In this document: piece by piece, positions 23,178 to 35,664 of the stretch
How positions within the stretch are numbered: position 1 is the first letter of the stretch
How the letters are laid out: every line of letters begins with the position of its first letter
NCBI GenBank assembly: GCA_965112735.1
Contig: OZ218954.1
Location: 806,001 to 870,000 of the forward strand
Length of the DNA stretch: 64,000 nt
Origin: Phaeosaccion multiseriatum
Taxonomy: Eukaryota > Ochrophyta, other classes
Reading direction: 5' to 3'
Position numbers and translations under genes: made by a program
The notes under the pieces: generated by a model
Told to the model about the DNA's origin: nothing
The model's input: only the letters and a program-made list of their open reading frames with translations
Databases searched by the model: none

Positions 23178-26100
23178 CTAGTCCTCCTCCTCTCTCTCGG
23201 CGATGCCCTTTAGAGCCGCACAAAGGGCCGCCTCGTCCCCATCTTGTTTGAAGCGCAGCAGGCCGTCTAATTAGAGGCATATGGGGAGGGAGGGGAGGAG
23301 AGGGGCGTGCGGCGAGTGCGATTTGGAGCGGATCAGAACGTCCACCGGGGGGGGGGGGGCTTTAGAGGCATATGACAGGCATACTGAGAGGGAGGGAGAA
23401 TGGAGATAGAGGCATATGGTATGGCGAGTGCAAGGGGGGGGGCTGCACTCACTCATCAGCGCCGGGTCGGAGCTCTCCAGCGCCGCTCTCACTCTCCCTG
23501 TGCCCTTGGGGCCGAGAGGGATGGAGTTCACAAGGCGAAGGAACATGGGCTATGGCATGGGGTATTGGCATGGTAGAGCAGTTGGTGATTCGGAAGGAGG
23601 GAGGGGGGGAGGGAGAGGAGGGAGGGAAGCGTAAGAAGACAAGGGCAGAAGGGGGGTTCAGAGATGCACAAGACCGGTGTGAAGTGCCAAGACGTGGGAC
23701 ACGGGGAGACGAAGCCCCCGCTGCTTCCTCGGAGCAGGAAGTAGCAGGGGATGGCATTGGATGGGGGGCTTGGCAGCCTCCGACAGACCTGTGGCACACT
23801 CGCACATACCTCAGCTTTACGTGCAGCATCGTCGTCGTCGTCTTCGAAGGCGCTCTCCGAATCGTCCTCCTCATCATCATCATACCCTCCTTCTTCCTCC
23901 TCCTCTTCCTCCTCCTCCTCCTCCTCCTCCTCCTCCTCCTCCTCCTCCTCCTCCTCCTCGTCGTCGTCATCAACTTGCTCAAACCTCGACACTTCACACA
24001 ACTCCCTGAGGGTGGCGTATAAGCACCTCATATCTGCGCTCACCAGGAACTTGCGGTAGTGTACCCGTGCCGCCTGACAAACACACGCACACACACACAC
24101 AAGTACACACGCACAAGTACACACGCACACGCACACGCACACGCACAAATGCACGCACGGTCAGAAAAGGTACAGCAGGAGAGGGAAACCATAGCCAGAT
24201 GTAGGGAGAGGATTCATGGCATCCGGGAGTGAGTGAGTAGGTGGGTGGGTGGGTGCGTGGGTGCGTATGTGGACGAGGCATGCATCTGAAGTGAGGATAC
24301 TTCCTTGCACCAACTCGAACCAACCATCTCACACCCGTTAAACCCGATGCGCCTGACACCCTGTCCTGACTCCTCCCCTTCCCCTCCCCCCTTCTGTCCT
24401 GACACCAGTTACAAACGATACACCTGACACCCTGTACAGTACCTCGTGGATGGGCTTGGCAGTCTGAGCGAGGTAGAACATCCTATCTTCCGTTGACACT
24501 ACCCCCCTGCTCACGAGGGTGCCTATGAAGTCGTTGAGGTGTCGTCTCATGGACTGATCCTCGCTGCCGCCCCTCGCTGCTGTACCACCAACTGCTGCAC
24601 CACCAACTGCAGTGTTACCACCTAGCGCTGGTTCCGAGGGGCTTGCCTGGCGAGGCGGAGGGGGTGGGGGGGGGGGGCGAGACACAATAGAGAGGGCGTG
24701 GTAGGAAGGGAGGAAGAAGAATGAATACACACGCACCCACACGATACCGCATTGTCTCATGGACTGATCCTCCCCGCCGCCCATCCAGGCCCTGCTACTC
24801 GCACGCAAGCGCACACACGGACCTTTTCTGCAGCTTCCTTGTTCATATTGAGCCGCTGGGACAGGAGTGCATCCGCCCTCGCCGCACTGCTTGCCGCCGC
24901 CGCTCGACGGGACCTAAAGTTGGCGGAATCACCTTCGCCTTCGTCTTCGTCCTCCTCCTCCTCCTCCTCCTCCTCCTCCTCCTCCTCCTCCCCCTCCTCC
25001 TCTGCTTCCTCTTTCTCACCCTCCTCCTCCTCCCCCCCCTCCTCCCTTCTTCGCTGGTCCTCTCTCAGGTACTCCTCCCTCAGCTCCATATAAGAAGCGT
25101 GAAAGTCAAAGCCGAGCCCCCCAACCACCGGGGTTGCCCCCCCAGCCCCTCCCGAAATGGCCGTATTCGCCCCCGAAACCGCAACTTCAAGATCCGCCGC
25201 CCGCGTGAGTGTATCCAGGAGATCGTCCACGCAGTTGTTGGACCCATACGCCTCTATGCTGGCCATAATGACGGGGCTCTCTCTCTTGGCCATACGAAGG
25301 AGAGCCAATTCGCCCTCTTCACAGATGGCGCCTTTGAGCAGCAACAGCTTGGCGCAGCTTGACACCACTTTGAGCATCTCAGAGCTCAACGAGGCTCCCC
25401 CTTCTTCGTCCTCTCCCTGCTCCCCTGACTCACGCAGTGCGACTGCTACGGCTGTATCACCAACTGCTGCTCTTCGTGTAGGAACCTCCCCCTCGTCACC
25501 ATCATTATGATCGTCGTCACCCCTCTCTGGCCTCCTGCTGCTCCTGCTCGTCCTATCGCGGCCCCTCCCGGCCGCTGCTGTACCACTAACTGCTGTACCG
25601 CTAACTGTTGGACCACTAACAGATGTTGCTCTAACGTGTCCTTCCTCGTCGACGCTGGTGACGGTTTCCGCGTCGACGGCTTCGCTCATGTCCAACGCCC
25701 TTGCCTCCAGGGCCGTCATCTCTCGCGGAGGGCTGTGAGGGTAGGGGGGCATGATGAGGACGGCGGGGGAGGAGATGGAGGAGGGAGGGGAGGAGGGAGG
25801 GGAGGAGGAGGAGGAGGAAGAGGAAGAGGAGGAGGAGGAGGAGGAGGAGGAGGAGGAGGAGGAGGAGGAGGAAGAGGAAGCAGAGGAGGAGGAGGAGGAG
25901 GAGGAGGAGGAGGAGGAGGAGGAGGAGGAGGAGGAGGAGGAGGAGGAGGAGGGGGAGGAGGAGGAGGAGGAGGAGGAGGTGGTGGTGGTGGAGGAGGAGG
26001 GGGAGGAGGAGGACAACGAGGAGGAGGAGACAGGGGCAGTGGGGTCGCGTGGGTCAGTGCTTCTACACTTCTCTCTCCTCTCCTTTGCCTCTCTCTACGG

Positions 26101-26763
26101 AGCTTTACCTCGCAGCCCTGACCCGCTTGACAAGCCTGTCCTGCATGAGGCTTGGGATAAGGCGGAGTGTCTCCAAGAGATCGGCCAAGTCGCCCCCGCT
26201 GCGGTACACCTGTTGGGTGTACAGGGGGGAGGGACGGAGCAGAGGAGGGGAGGGAGGGAGCGAGAGAGGAAGGGAGGAAGCGAGGGAGGGAGGGACGGAC
26301 GGAGGGAGGGAGGGAGGGAGGAAGGGAGGAAGGAAGGAAGGAAGGAAGGAATGAAGGGAGGGAGGGAGGGAGGGAGGGAGGGAGGGAGGGAGGGAGGGAG
26401 GCAGGCAGGGAGGGAGGCAGGGAGGCAGACAGGGAATGAGTGAGTGAATCAGCCAAGCAGCTGGACGCACACCAAACCCTCCCTCTCTCCTTACTCGACT
26501 CCCCCCCCGCCCCCACCACCCACGGAAGCTGAGACTGTCAGCAGACCCTGAATACGTCAACAGGCACCTACCTGATAGGCTGCGGTAGTAACTTCGTGCT
26601 GTTGCTCTACAAGGCGCTCTAATGTGCGTCTGTCGTGCGTGCTGAGCTGTCCCTTCTCCCCCAGCAGGGCCAGGGCTTGTAGCAACACTTGGCGTCCGAG
26701 CTCCGTCTCGCTCGCAGGGGTGTGTGTGATACCTTATGTAGTCCAACAGCGGTCACGATGATG

Positions 26764-26813
<50 letters not shown>

Positions 26814-26874
26814 AAGGGTGAGGGTAAGGGTGGGGGTGAGGGTGAGGCTGAGGGCGAGAGAGAGAGAGGGGGAT

Positions 26875-26941
<67 letters not shown>

Positions 26942-28940
26942 CTTCAATTCGGGTCACTATTGGCACATCAAGAGACAGAAAGAGGCCTGACTAAAGCACT
27001 CACCAGAGCGAGGAGAGCTACCACCTTCTCCCGCTCTCTCTTGGCGCTCCTCTCCAACCCCCCTCCCCCGCTCCTCTGTATTGCCGCCCAAGGTCCCCTC
27101 GGTCGCAGCCTTGGCCATTTCTATCATGGAGCTGAGCAACGCTGGCACGGGCAACTGCCAACAGGGGACGGAGGAAAGGAGGGGAGGAAGGAAGGGAGGG
27201 GGTAGTGTGAGTGTGAGTGAGATGGGAGCGAGATGAGGTAAGAAGCCACCGCTCACCGGGCGATAGGAGGGGGGGGGAAAGCGATGGGATGGTGCTTGAT
27301 GGGGGTGGAGGAGCAGCAACATTGGATGGCTGGTATCCCTCTTTCCCTCCCTCTCTCGCTCCGTCCTTCCCTCCGTCCCTCCCTCCCTCCCTCCCTCCCT
27401 CCCTCCCTCCTTCCCACTCACCCCTTGCAAGTGCTGCTGGTAAGCGCTGAAGAGCGAGTCGCTAACGATGAGGGCCTGGTGAAGGAGGTACAGGTATTGC
27501 ACTTCGGATACACGCCCCAGAGCGAGCAGGAGATCAGAGAGATCGACGAGATGAGAAGTGGCTCTGGAGAGCGGTAGGGAGACAAGTAGCACACAGAGAG
27601 GAGGGTGGGGATGGAGAGGAGGGGAGACATGTGAGCAGAGAGAGAGAGGGGGGGGAGGAGCGGGGTGAGGGAAGGGGGAGAGGAAGAGGGGTGGGGGTGC
27701 GTGAGAAGATGGCGTCCTCCTTCTCCTTCTCCTCCTCCTCCTCCTCCTCCTTCTCCTCCTCCTCCTTCTCCTCCTCCTCGCACCTATAGAGTGTGCACTC
27801 GCTCTCGTCCATAACAACGCCTGCTGCGAGTAACTTGAGGACACTCATGAGGAATCTCTCCCCCCCCTCTTCCAAACTCTGCGCCACCCGACACGCAGTC
27901 AGCATCACCTGCATCCATATCCCCCGTGCGACGAGACGACAAAAGCAACAGCAGAGGGCACGTTGATGGCTAGTCCAAGGAAGGGAGCGAGTGAGGCGAG
28001 GACGAGGAGGAGGATGCCATCTACGGTAACGCGTCCCTCACAGTAGCAGAATGCTTTGTCAGACTGACTGACTTGACTGACTGACCGACTGACTGACTGA
28101 CTGACTGATGAACTGACTGAATGTCTGGTTGACTGGCAGACTGATGGAACAAAGCCGTCGTGACTGAACTGACCCTATCGTACCTTGTCCGCGCCTTCTC
28201 CGGCCGACAGGAGGTCCCCCAGGACCCGGGCCTCGGCCACAGAGAGGACCCCGTTCTTCGCCATCATCATCACCACCCCTCCGAGGCGGTGCTCCCACGC
28301 TTCCTTGGGCACCTCTACAGGCCGACCCTCGGAAGCCGAGGGGGACCGAAAGAGCACTCTCCGTGCCGCCGGGGCGAAGGAGGGCATGGCCGAGAGCGGG
28401 TAGACATACAGGGCGAGGCGCTCTCTTCGGTTGGTGGACGAAGGAGGATGGACCTTTGCAAGGCAAGAAACAAGTTTGAGACAACAGAGGCAGCGATTAA
28501 GGCGCGCCTCTCCCCCCTCCTCACGCATCTGCGTCAGCAGGCAACAGGCATCAGCTCATGAAAGACACCCACCCCTCGTAGACGAGGGGGAGGGGTTCCG
28601 TCCCACGCCTCCTAGCGCGCTCCCAGCTCCGTATCCATCCCCTCTTTGAAACAACTTGATGCTTCCTATTTTGGAATGAATTCGACTCACGCACCTTCTT
28701 CGTGACTAGCTCGTAACTCCCCGTGAGGTCCGTGGGCATGAGTACCTCGGGGTGGCGACAGACAGCGGCCATGGGAAAGACTGCTGGCTTTGCGCCAGGC
28801 AGGGTCAAGCCAACCACGTTGACGGACAAAGAGTCCAAGTGGAACAAGCTCGAGAGCATGCGGGCGGCGTCGCTCGGCTGCATCCCCCCGTAGAACGTAA
28901 CGGGCACATCCTGTACGAGCAACACCGCCGAGGAAGACAT
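23178..28940 (-). CDS. Large acidic protein of unknown function, 12 exons, 919 aa
   Basis: Exons 5' to 3': 28940-28695, 28453-28184, 27908-27784, 27563-27422, 27154-27004, 26732-26572, 26209-26109, 25732-24823, 24646-24443, 24073-23810, 23549-23453, 23266-23178 (TAG). Phases agree. The start of exon 2 could instead be 28536 (same frame), and the start of exon 11 is inferred from frame and protein character. The first 350 residues are helix-rich and look like a folded domain (VQYLYLLHQALIVSDSLFSA); I do not recognise the family. Exon 8 is long and low-complexity, with a run of more than 15 Glu followed by DEDEGEG. Exon 10 has a second long Glu/Asp tract. Exons 8 and 9 encode copies of the dispersed motif (AAVGDTAV, TVSGTAVSGTAAAG, TAVGGAAVGGTAA). 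It shares a 196-bp divergent spacer with FNR. Confidence 0.7.
23267..23452 (-). other. Intron 11 with three CATATGCCTCTAA units
   Basis: On the sense strand CATATGCCTCTA is present near 23410, 23365 and 23275, the last directly before TTAG at the acceptor. CTCTAA resembles a branch point. The same unit, with variants, is found in the lipase introns (3768-3820 and about 15605) and at 61305-61345. Confidence 0.6.
24954..24992 (-). repeat. Poly-Glu coding CTC/GAG run in exon 8
   Basis: CTC on the plus strand, GAG codons on the gene's strand, part of a 60-residue Glu-rich segment. Confidence 0.85.
25800..26010. repeat. (GGA)n array in intron 7 of the acidic-protein gene
   Basis: GGA on the plus strand, CTC on the sense strand, filling most of the intron before exon 8. 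Confidence 0.9.
26268..26438. repeat. (GGGA)n array in intron 6
   Basis: GGGA units with GGAA and GGCA variants, CCCT on the sense strand. Confidence 0.88.
26760..26938. repeat. (GGTGAG)n then (GA)n in intron 5
   Basis: About twelve AGGGTG hexamers with some AGGGTA units, followed by about 60 bp of GA dinucleotide. The hexamer is close to telomere-type TTAGGG but does not match it. Confidence 0.88.
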
Positions 28941-29136
28941 GTACGCCCTGCTCGTGGGCCGTTAGCAATCATCAGATCAGGCGTATGGGCAAAGCGTCCT
29001 GGGGAAGCGCCTAGAAACGGAAACCCACTCCGTATCCCAGGGGGGTTTTGCTCCTTCCTACATCAGGATCCCCTCAAGTCTCATAGTAGTTGTTCCTCTT
29101 GCTTCGCCCCCTGTGTCCCCCGCTTCTTTCTTCATC
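28941..29136. promoter_or_regulatory. Probable bidirectional promoter, acidic-protein gene / FNR
   Basis: Only 196 bp separate the two start codons, so both promoters and 5' UTRs must fit here. It contains AGGCGTATGGGC, a variant of the dispersed GGCATATGG motif. No TATA box is obvious. Confidence 0.45.
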
Positions 29137-32100
29137 ATGAAGAGCGCCATCGCCGTCGTTGTCGCCTCCTGCCTGGTGGGCGGGAGCGATGCGTTCCTTA
29201 CCCCCACCCCCGTGAGGCTCGCCCGGAGCCACACTTCGGCACGCACGACAATGCAGATGGCGGACGCCATGCCCGAGACTCCCTGGTTCGCGGAGGCCGT
29301 CGCCACCAACATGGTGGAGAAGTCAACCCTCGAGTAAGTATGTATGTCTCGTGCGTTGTAGCGAGAGCTGGGGTGGGGTGGAGCGTGGATGTGGTGAAAA
29401 CGTACGCACGCAGGGCACCGACACGCTTACGGTGGTAAGACAGAGAAAAGAGAGAAAGGGAGACGACGCGAGCGGGGGCTTGGAAGCAGAGGTGGAAGAC
29501 CAGCAGCAGAGAGGGCAAGAGGATATGGGTCCCGGCCACGGTTTTTACGTTCGATCGAAACCAGCAAGCGTGCACTCTTTTGTCCCGCAGCCAAAGGAGG
29601 GCGCCGAGGCGGCCATAGGGCTTGCAATGCGCCTCTGGCGCTATTGCTGGTGCCTCTACTTCGCCACCAAGGCGCCTCCCTGGTCGCGGAGAAATTGCAT
29701 GCGCAGCAGGGGCTCAAAATGCGTCGAGAAGGCAGAGAAGGGGGAAGGGACGAACAAGGCATCGTCGTCAGTCTACTCGGCCCGCAACTCGACGTTGGTT
29801 CGGCATTAGCTTAGAAAGTCTCTCCCATCGTGACTGAGGGAATGGTGTTCGGCCGCTATGCGCCAGACGGCCAAGCCCCTTCTTCTGCACACGAGATGGA
29901 GCATCGTGCAGGGGGAGGGCAACCAATCTTGGTGACTGAGTCGAGCAAGCGCGACTTGCGCATATGCGTGGACACGTGATTGGCTGCTACCGTGGGCTTT
30001 CTTCATCCCAGCGAAAGCAGCAGCCATACCATGTCGTGCATCGAAGACGTTTTGGTTGGAGCCGCGAGAAGACAGAAGTACATACACGCCGGCAGCAGCA
30101 GCAGCAACAGCAGCAACAGCAGCAACAGACAGCAGCAGCGGCCCACGCGGGCGTGTCTGAACGAGGCCAAAGGATACTTGTGACTTTCTCCCGCGGCCCT
30201 CTTTTGTTTTTTTCGTTGTGGATGACAAGACCGAGGAACACTTGAGCAGCAAAGCCCAAACGATGTCCTATCCAAAGCTGTTTGGAGTGGGAGCCCAGCC
30301 GTGTCTTTGGGCTCAATCCCCCCCTTCCCAACACCGACCGATTGTCGTCCTTTGGTTGCGATGACGCGTAGGTCGTGTGGGTCGTTGACTGAAGGACACA
30401 CGTGTCGGAACTAGGGAGGGAACAGAATCTACCCCCTTTTGAAGCAGAGCACCAACATCCCCAGCACCAGCACCAGCGAACCCAACGATGTGTAGCACCA
30501 TGCCCTTCACGCCACCTCTTGTATACTTACCGACCCATGTTGTCCTCTCTTCTGTCCCTCCCCCTGCGTCTTTCTCCACCCCAGCGCCTCCACCTCCCGC
30601 GCCACGTCCAAGACGCAGGACTTCCTTGAAGCTGACCCCTACTATGACATGAGCGGCATGCCTCTTAACACCTACAAGAACAAGGCCCCCCACATCGGAA
30701 AGGTGAGTACGTCAGTGGAGTTTGTGGTGCTGCCTGATGATGGTCGGCCGGTCTAGGGGTGATGGCTAGAGAAGGAGGAGGCGTTTTTGTTTTGTTTTGT
30801 TGTTGTTCCCGCTCTCATCTCCGCCTTCAATTGCGACTATGCACCAAAATATGTAGCCTCTGCGTAGAAGTAATGTTTGGTTTCATATCTTCTTGTTTGA
30901 TTGATTGTCTATTTCGCGTGTCATGGGTGCCTCATCATTTCAGGTGGTGAGCGTGAAGCGCATTGTAGGAGCCAAGGCCACGGGAGAGACGTGCCACATC
31001 ATCATCGACCACGGAGGACAGATGCCCTACTGGGAGGGTCAGTCCTACGGAGTCATCCCCCCGGGCATCAACCCCAAGAACGGAAAGCCCCAGGGAGTGC
31101 GCCTCTACTCCATCGCCTCCACCAGGTGCGTCACAGTCTCATGTCGTTCCACACAGTCCAGTGTTGTGATGTATCAATGTCGATATCGATATCGGATATC
31201 GGATATCGGATATCGATCCGGCATACCCTGTTTCTGACTCTCATTGACACCGTCTTGGACGCTGCTGCGTGCGCGCCACCCGCACGCCCTCGCTCCCTCG
31301 CGTAACCGTCCCCGCTTAGCCGTTACTCCTCTGTGGCTCTTCGCTCTAACCCCTTCCTCCTCTTCCTCCCATATCTTCCTGTCCTCTGTCCCCCTCCCCC
31401 ACCACCACTCACCACACGCCCGCGCACAGGTACGGTGACGACATGACAGGGCAGACTACCTCCCTGTGCGTGCGAAGGGCCACCTACTGGGACGAGGAGA
31501 TGGGCAAGGAGGACCCCGCTAAGAAGGGAGTGTGCTCCAACTACCTCTGCGACGCCATCCCCGGCCAGGAGATTAAGCTCACCGGCCCCGCCGGAAAGGT
31601 GATGCTCATGCCCGAGGACAAGCCCGAGACCGACCTTATCATGGTTGCCACCGGAACCGGCATTGCCCCCTACAGGTACGTAATGTTTCGTGTGGGTGGG
31701 GAGGACATGGGGTAGGGGCTTCGTATGTTGTCTTGCACACGCACACGTGGAGCGCAGATGGGATTTTCATGCTCTGCCATGAAAGGGCTCACCTACTTTG
31801 GTCTCCTTCCCGTGGCGATGGGATTGCCCTTACACCACGGACGTCTTGAGCGAAGTTCTCATCCCCCCCCCCCCTCTCTCCGCTCTCCACGCTTGCCACA
31901 CACGCACCTACCGAACCCTTTACCACACTTACATGGCTACACCCACCCACACACACACACACACAATATCACTCCGCATACACCACACCACAGGTCATTC
32001 ATCCGCCGTCTGTTTACGGAGAAGACCCCCGCCGCCGAAGCCTACAAGGGCCAGGCCTGGCTGTTCCTGGGAGTGGCCAACACCGACGCCCTCCTGTACG

Positions 32101-32585
32101 ATGACGAGTGGCAGACGGTGCTCAAGTCGCACCCCGACAACTTCCGCCTGGACTACGCCCTGTCACGAGAGTCCAAGAACGCGTCCGGAGGAAAGATGTA
32201 CATCCAGGACAAGGTGGAGGAGTACGGAGACGAGGTCTTCACAAAGCTTGGGGTACGTGTGTGCGTGTGTGTGGGTGGTGCATGTTGGGGTTTTTTTTGC
32301 ATTCACTTTTCGTGCCCCTCTTGTGTCTTCCTTGCCCCAGCAACTCCACTGCTCTGCTTGTATGTATGACTTCCTCTCATCTTGTACTACCTACTTGCTT
32401 GCCTGTTACTCACGTCAACAACAACTCAACAGGAGGGCGCACACATGTACTTCTGCGGCCTCAAGGGCATGATGCCCGGCATCCTCGGCATGCTCGAGAA
32501 GACCGCCGCCAAGAAGGGCCTCAAGTGGGAGGACTTCCTCAAGGACCTCAAGAAGAACGGACAGTGGCACGTCGAGGTCTACTAG
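29137..32585 (+). CDS. petH: Ferredoxin-NADP+ reductase, plastid, 6 exons, 384 aa
   Basis: Exons: 29137-29333, 30585-30702, 30944-31125, 31430-31675, 31994-32252, 32433-32585 (TAG). The start at ATG 29137 gives [23 protein letters not shown], a signal peptide with Phe after the cleavage site, then a Ser/Arg-rich transit region. The diagnostic FNR motifs are all present: [13 protein letters not shown] for FAD binding (about 158-171), CSNYLCD (201-207), [11 protein letters not shown] for NADP binding (238-248), [12 protein letters not shown] near the C-terminus and the terminal Tyr in HVEVY that stacks on the flavin. The enzyme moves electrons from photosystem I-reduced ferredoxin to NADP+. Intron 1 is unusually long (1251 bp). 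Mature length is normal for the family. Confidence 0.96.
31175..31218 (+). repeat. ATATCGG/ATATCGAT short tandem in FNR intron 3
   Basis: Units of CGATAT and GGATATC repeat several times, making a small palindrome-rich stretch inside the intron. A similar ATCGATGTCAAT tandem is at 53890-53945. Confidence 0.7.
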
Positions 32586-33732
32586 ATGGGCACTAACAAG
32601 CATTTGTTAGTCACTGTCTACTAGACCAAGCAGCAGCAGCGGTTGGTGATACAGCAGCGGCAGCAGCAAACAGCGGCAGCAGCAAGCAGAGACGAGACGA
32701 GCGGAACCACTCACTACTCACTACAATGGTAGCCCTATAGTTCAATTCCTTCCGTCGGTCTGTTCCCCTCCATTTGGGTGTTCCCGAATGGCAACGAATC
32801 GATGCACAAGGAAGGGCCGAGTCAAGCCCGTACCCAGAGGCCGGCATACCAATACGTTTACTTCGTAGTTATTAATTAAAATATTTACAAATGAACTGAA
32901 CACTTCTCCTTCTTTCGTCTCTCTTTGAGCGGCAGCACACACACACACACGCGCGCGCACATGATCGATCAAACTACGCTCTTTTTGTCTTTTGAACGAC
33001 AAAACAAAAAAGAGACAACGACGATGTACCTCCCAGAATTACCACCCAGACTTATCCCTTGTGTCCCGAAGGCTGAACTAACTGAAGTAGATGCCGTCCT
33101 CGGGCTCTGGCGGAGCCTCAACTAACTGATCGAAGTGCTCTCCTCGGCCTCAACTAACTGATCGAAGTGCTCTCCTCGGCCTCAACTAACTGATCGAACT
33201 GCTCTCCTCGGCCATCCGCGGGGGAGGCGTGTTCTCCCCTGGCCGCTGCGAGCTGGGCCCCTCTTCCCTGTGCCTCTTGCGCTGCTCTGCCTGAGAGGGG
33301 CTCTGCCGCGGCGCACGCGTGGGACCGGCGCGCGCATCAGCGTGCTGCTGCTGCTGCTGCTACTCTGCGGCTGCTGCTGCTGCTGCTGCTGTCTCTACGG
33401 TGCTCTTTTAGCTGTCACCACCCTTCCCCCAAGCCGCACAACGCTGATCTCCTCCCCCCCCCCTCGTCCTGCAGCAGCCTTGCCTCCAGCTGCCCCACCA
33501 TATGCCTCTCGCCACCTCCGCGCCCTGGAGCTTTGTCCTGCTGCTGCCTCAGAATGGCTCCCACCATCCCCGACTGCGCCTCCATACTCGCCACCTTCCT
33601 TGTCTGCACGGCCTAACTTGCCTCGCACCGCACGGAGCTCGGTCTCCAGCGCCGTACCTTGCTGCTGCGTTAGTCTGCTGCCGTCCTCAAGCCCCTGCCC
33701 CTACGTCTCACGCTCCCCTTGTCCTGGAGACT
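32586..33732. other. Spacer downstream of FNR
   Basis: Begins with the FNR 3' UTR, which includes a GTTGGTGATACAGCAGC motif copy (32641-32657). An AT-rich island at 32864-32893 (TTATTAATTAAAATATTTAC) marks the likely 3' end. 33116-33212 is a three-copy 32-bp tandem repeat. 33395-33690 on the minus strand may contain further exons of the coiled-coil gene. Confidence 0.55.
33116..33212. repeat. 32-bp tandem repeat, three copies
   Basis: The unit begins CCTCAACTAACTGATCGAAG and ends CTCTCCTCGG. The third copy has one change (GAACTG). No spacers, so not a CRISPR. Confidence 0.9.
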
Positions 33733-34859
33733 TTACGCATCAGCAGCTGCATCAACAGCCGCAGCAGCAGTAACAGCGGCATGCCCCATCTCCTCTCGAG
33801 CCTGGTAGAGCTCCGCCTGCGTCATTCGGAGCTCTGCCCGCAGCAGCTCCACCTCCTGGCCCCTTTGGATGCCAAGGGCCACGCTTTGGTCTCTCTGCTT
33901 CTCCGCCACCGCCTTGCCCTCCTCTGCCTGGTTAATGCGCCGTAGCAGGGAGCCCGCCCTCAGCTCAGCGGCTCCCGCCCCCACCGCCTCCTCCAGAGCT
34001 GTCCTGAGCCTATCCACCTCCTCGCTTTGCCTGAGTGACATGGTCATCAGCTCGCTCGCCGCCTTCTTCTCCAGCTGCGCTCGTCCCCCGCCATCCACTA
34101 CCATCTCGCGTTGTGATGCAAGCTCGTCTCTGAGGCAAGCCACCTCCTGCTCCACCTCCTTCATTCGGGCCTCTGTAGCCGCCCGTTCTCGGTCCATGTC
34201 CTTCAAGGCCCTCCGAAGCACTCGCTCATTGTCTGCCGGGCTCGCGGTCACTCCCTCCTCAATCCCACCCTGGACCCCGTTGCTACCTTGCTGCTGCTGC
34301 TCCTCCTCCTTCTTCTGTAGCTCTCGTCGAAGCAGCTCTTCGCAATTATTTTGGCTGTCGCTTCTGGCCCTCTTCCGCCCCACCACTCCTCCTCGGCACT
34401 CTGCTAGTGCTGCTACTGCATCCAGCGTCTCCTGCAGCTTCGTCCGGGTCTCCTCAAGCTCTGCCTCTCGCGCACTAGCCGCACGCCGCATCGCCACTCG
34501 CTCTTCTTGCCACGACGGGCCCTGTGCACTGGCCTGAGAACAAGAGCAACAAGACGGCACAGCAAGGCGGGAGTCGGAGGGATTGGGGGAGGGGGGCGAT
34601 GGAAGATTTCGAAGAGCAGCATCACAGGTTAGATCCCCACAAAACAATTGAAGAGCTTGCGCAGAGCTCAATTGCCAGTCCCTTCCTCCTCCCTTACCTT
34701 TTTTATGAGCGCTTTCGCTCTATCTGTGGCGAGGAGACCATGCGCCCACAGGTACTGGATCTTGTTGACAAGGGTGGTGTTCTCTCCAACCTTCGTGGTG
34801 AGTTGCGTAAGCAGCCCCGGCACATCTCCAGCGGTACCTCCCTTCCCTGCCTCCTCCAT
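33733..34859 (-). CDS. Coiled-coil protein, function unknown, at least 2 exons, 320 aa
   Basis: Exons: 34859-34698 and 34533-33733 (TAA), phase 0 junction with good GTAAGG donor and TTCTCAG acceptor. The start at ATG 34859 (MEEAGKGG) is the only in-frame ATG in that exon, but a CCCCCAG acceptor just upstream (34898) allows an earlier exon. The protein is helix-rich with long heptad stretches (EAELEETRTKLQETLDAVAAL, MKEVEQEVACLRDELASQ, VELLRAELRMTQAELYQAREE), a basic nuclear-signal-like GRKRARS, and an Ala-rich tail. The 3' end is doubtful: a GTAAAGT donor near the stop would allow splicing to 33681, adding LTQQQGTALETELRAVRGK and moving the stop to 33395. No family recognised. Confidence 0.6.
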
Positions 34860-35072
34860 CCTTGGTACGAGAGCCTCGGCCCGTGAAAGTTGGACTGGGG
34901 GCAGCAGCAGCAGCAATCTTCAACAGAAAGAGCGCCGAAATTGAAATTGAATTGAAACTGTAAGATCCGAAAGCCCGAAACTGAAACTGGATATAGGGTG
35001 GAAGGAAGGAAGATTATCGAAGGAGAGAGAAAAAATAGGGCTCCCTCCTTCTTCTGTACTGATACGAGATTA
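34860..35072. promoter_or_regulatory. Probable bidirectional promoter, coiled-coil gene / HutX-like gene
   Basis: 213-bp divergent spacer. It has GAAATTGAAATTGAATTGAAACTG at 34938-34961 (described by position because of length) and CCGAAACTGAAACTGG at 34976-34991, two tracts of the dispersed GAAACT family. No clear TATA box. Confidence 0.4.
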
Positions 35073-35599
35073 ATGGCGCATGTAGGGATGGTGAAGCTTC
35101 TGCTTCTGGTTGCCTTGAGCTTCCAAGCCTGCTGCGTGGCGTTCATCTCCGACGGACTGCTGCCTTCCTCCCTTGCTTCAACCCTGACTGGGATGAAGAG
35201 CAAGTCCCGTCAACAACGCAGCTCCATCTCGATGACATTGCCAGATGTAAGTAGGACAATAGCCCACCTCTTTGCTGCACCTTCTTTGATCGAATAAACC
35301 ACTTGCCTGCCTTACCCATTCACTGCTCCGACCGGTACATCCCAGGGCATTAGCGGAGCGGAGAAGCTGGAGCGCTTCTTCCGAGACTGCGAGCTGCTGG
35401 GAGCGTGTCGCTTCGTGTGCATGACCGAGGGAGCTATTCTTGAGAGCGTGGGGTCCTTCGAGAACTTGCGGTATAACGATCTGCCAAAGGTAATGTCGTT
35501 CATCGGAGACTGCTCTCCCTCTCTCTCGCGGGCGCTCTCTCTTTCATACTCTCGTTCTTTGTCTCTGCCACACCTTTAACTTTCTCTGTCTCTCTGTCC

Positions 35600-35664
<65 letters not shown>

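Noticed and set aside
33116-33212. Possible CRISPR array
   Set aside because: 32-bp units are directly adjacent without spacers, only three copies, in a eukaryotic genome.
33395-33690. Additional 3' exons of the coiled-coil gene
   Set aside because: A GTAAAGT donor and in-frame continuation (LTQQQGTALETELRAVRGK) exist, but the following sequence changes to another frame without a usable intron, so I kept the simpler model and only mention the alternative.
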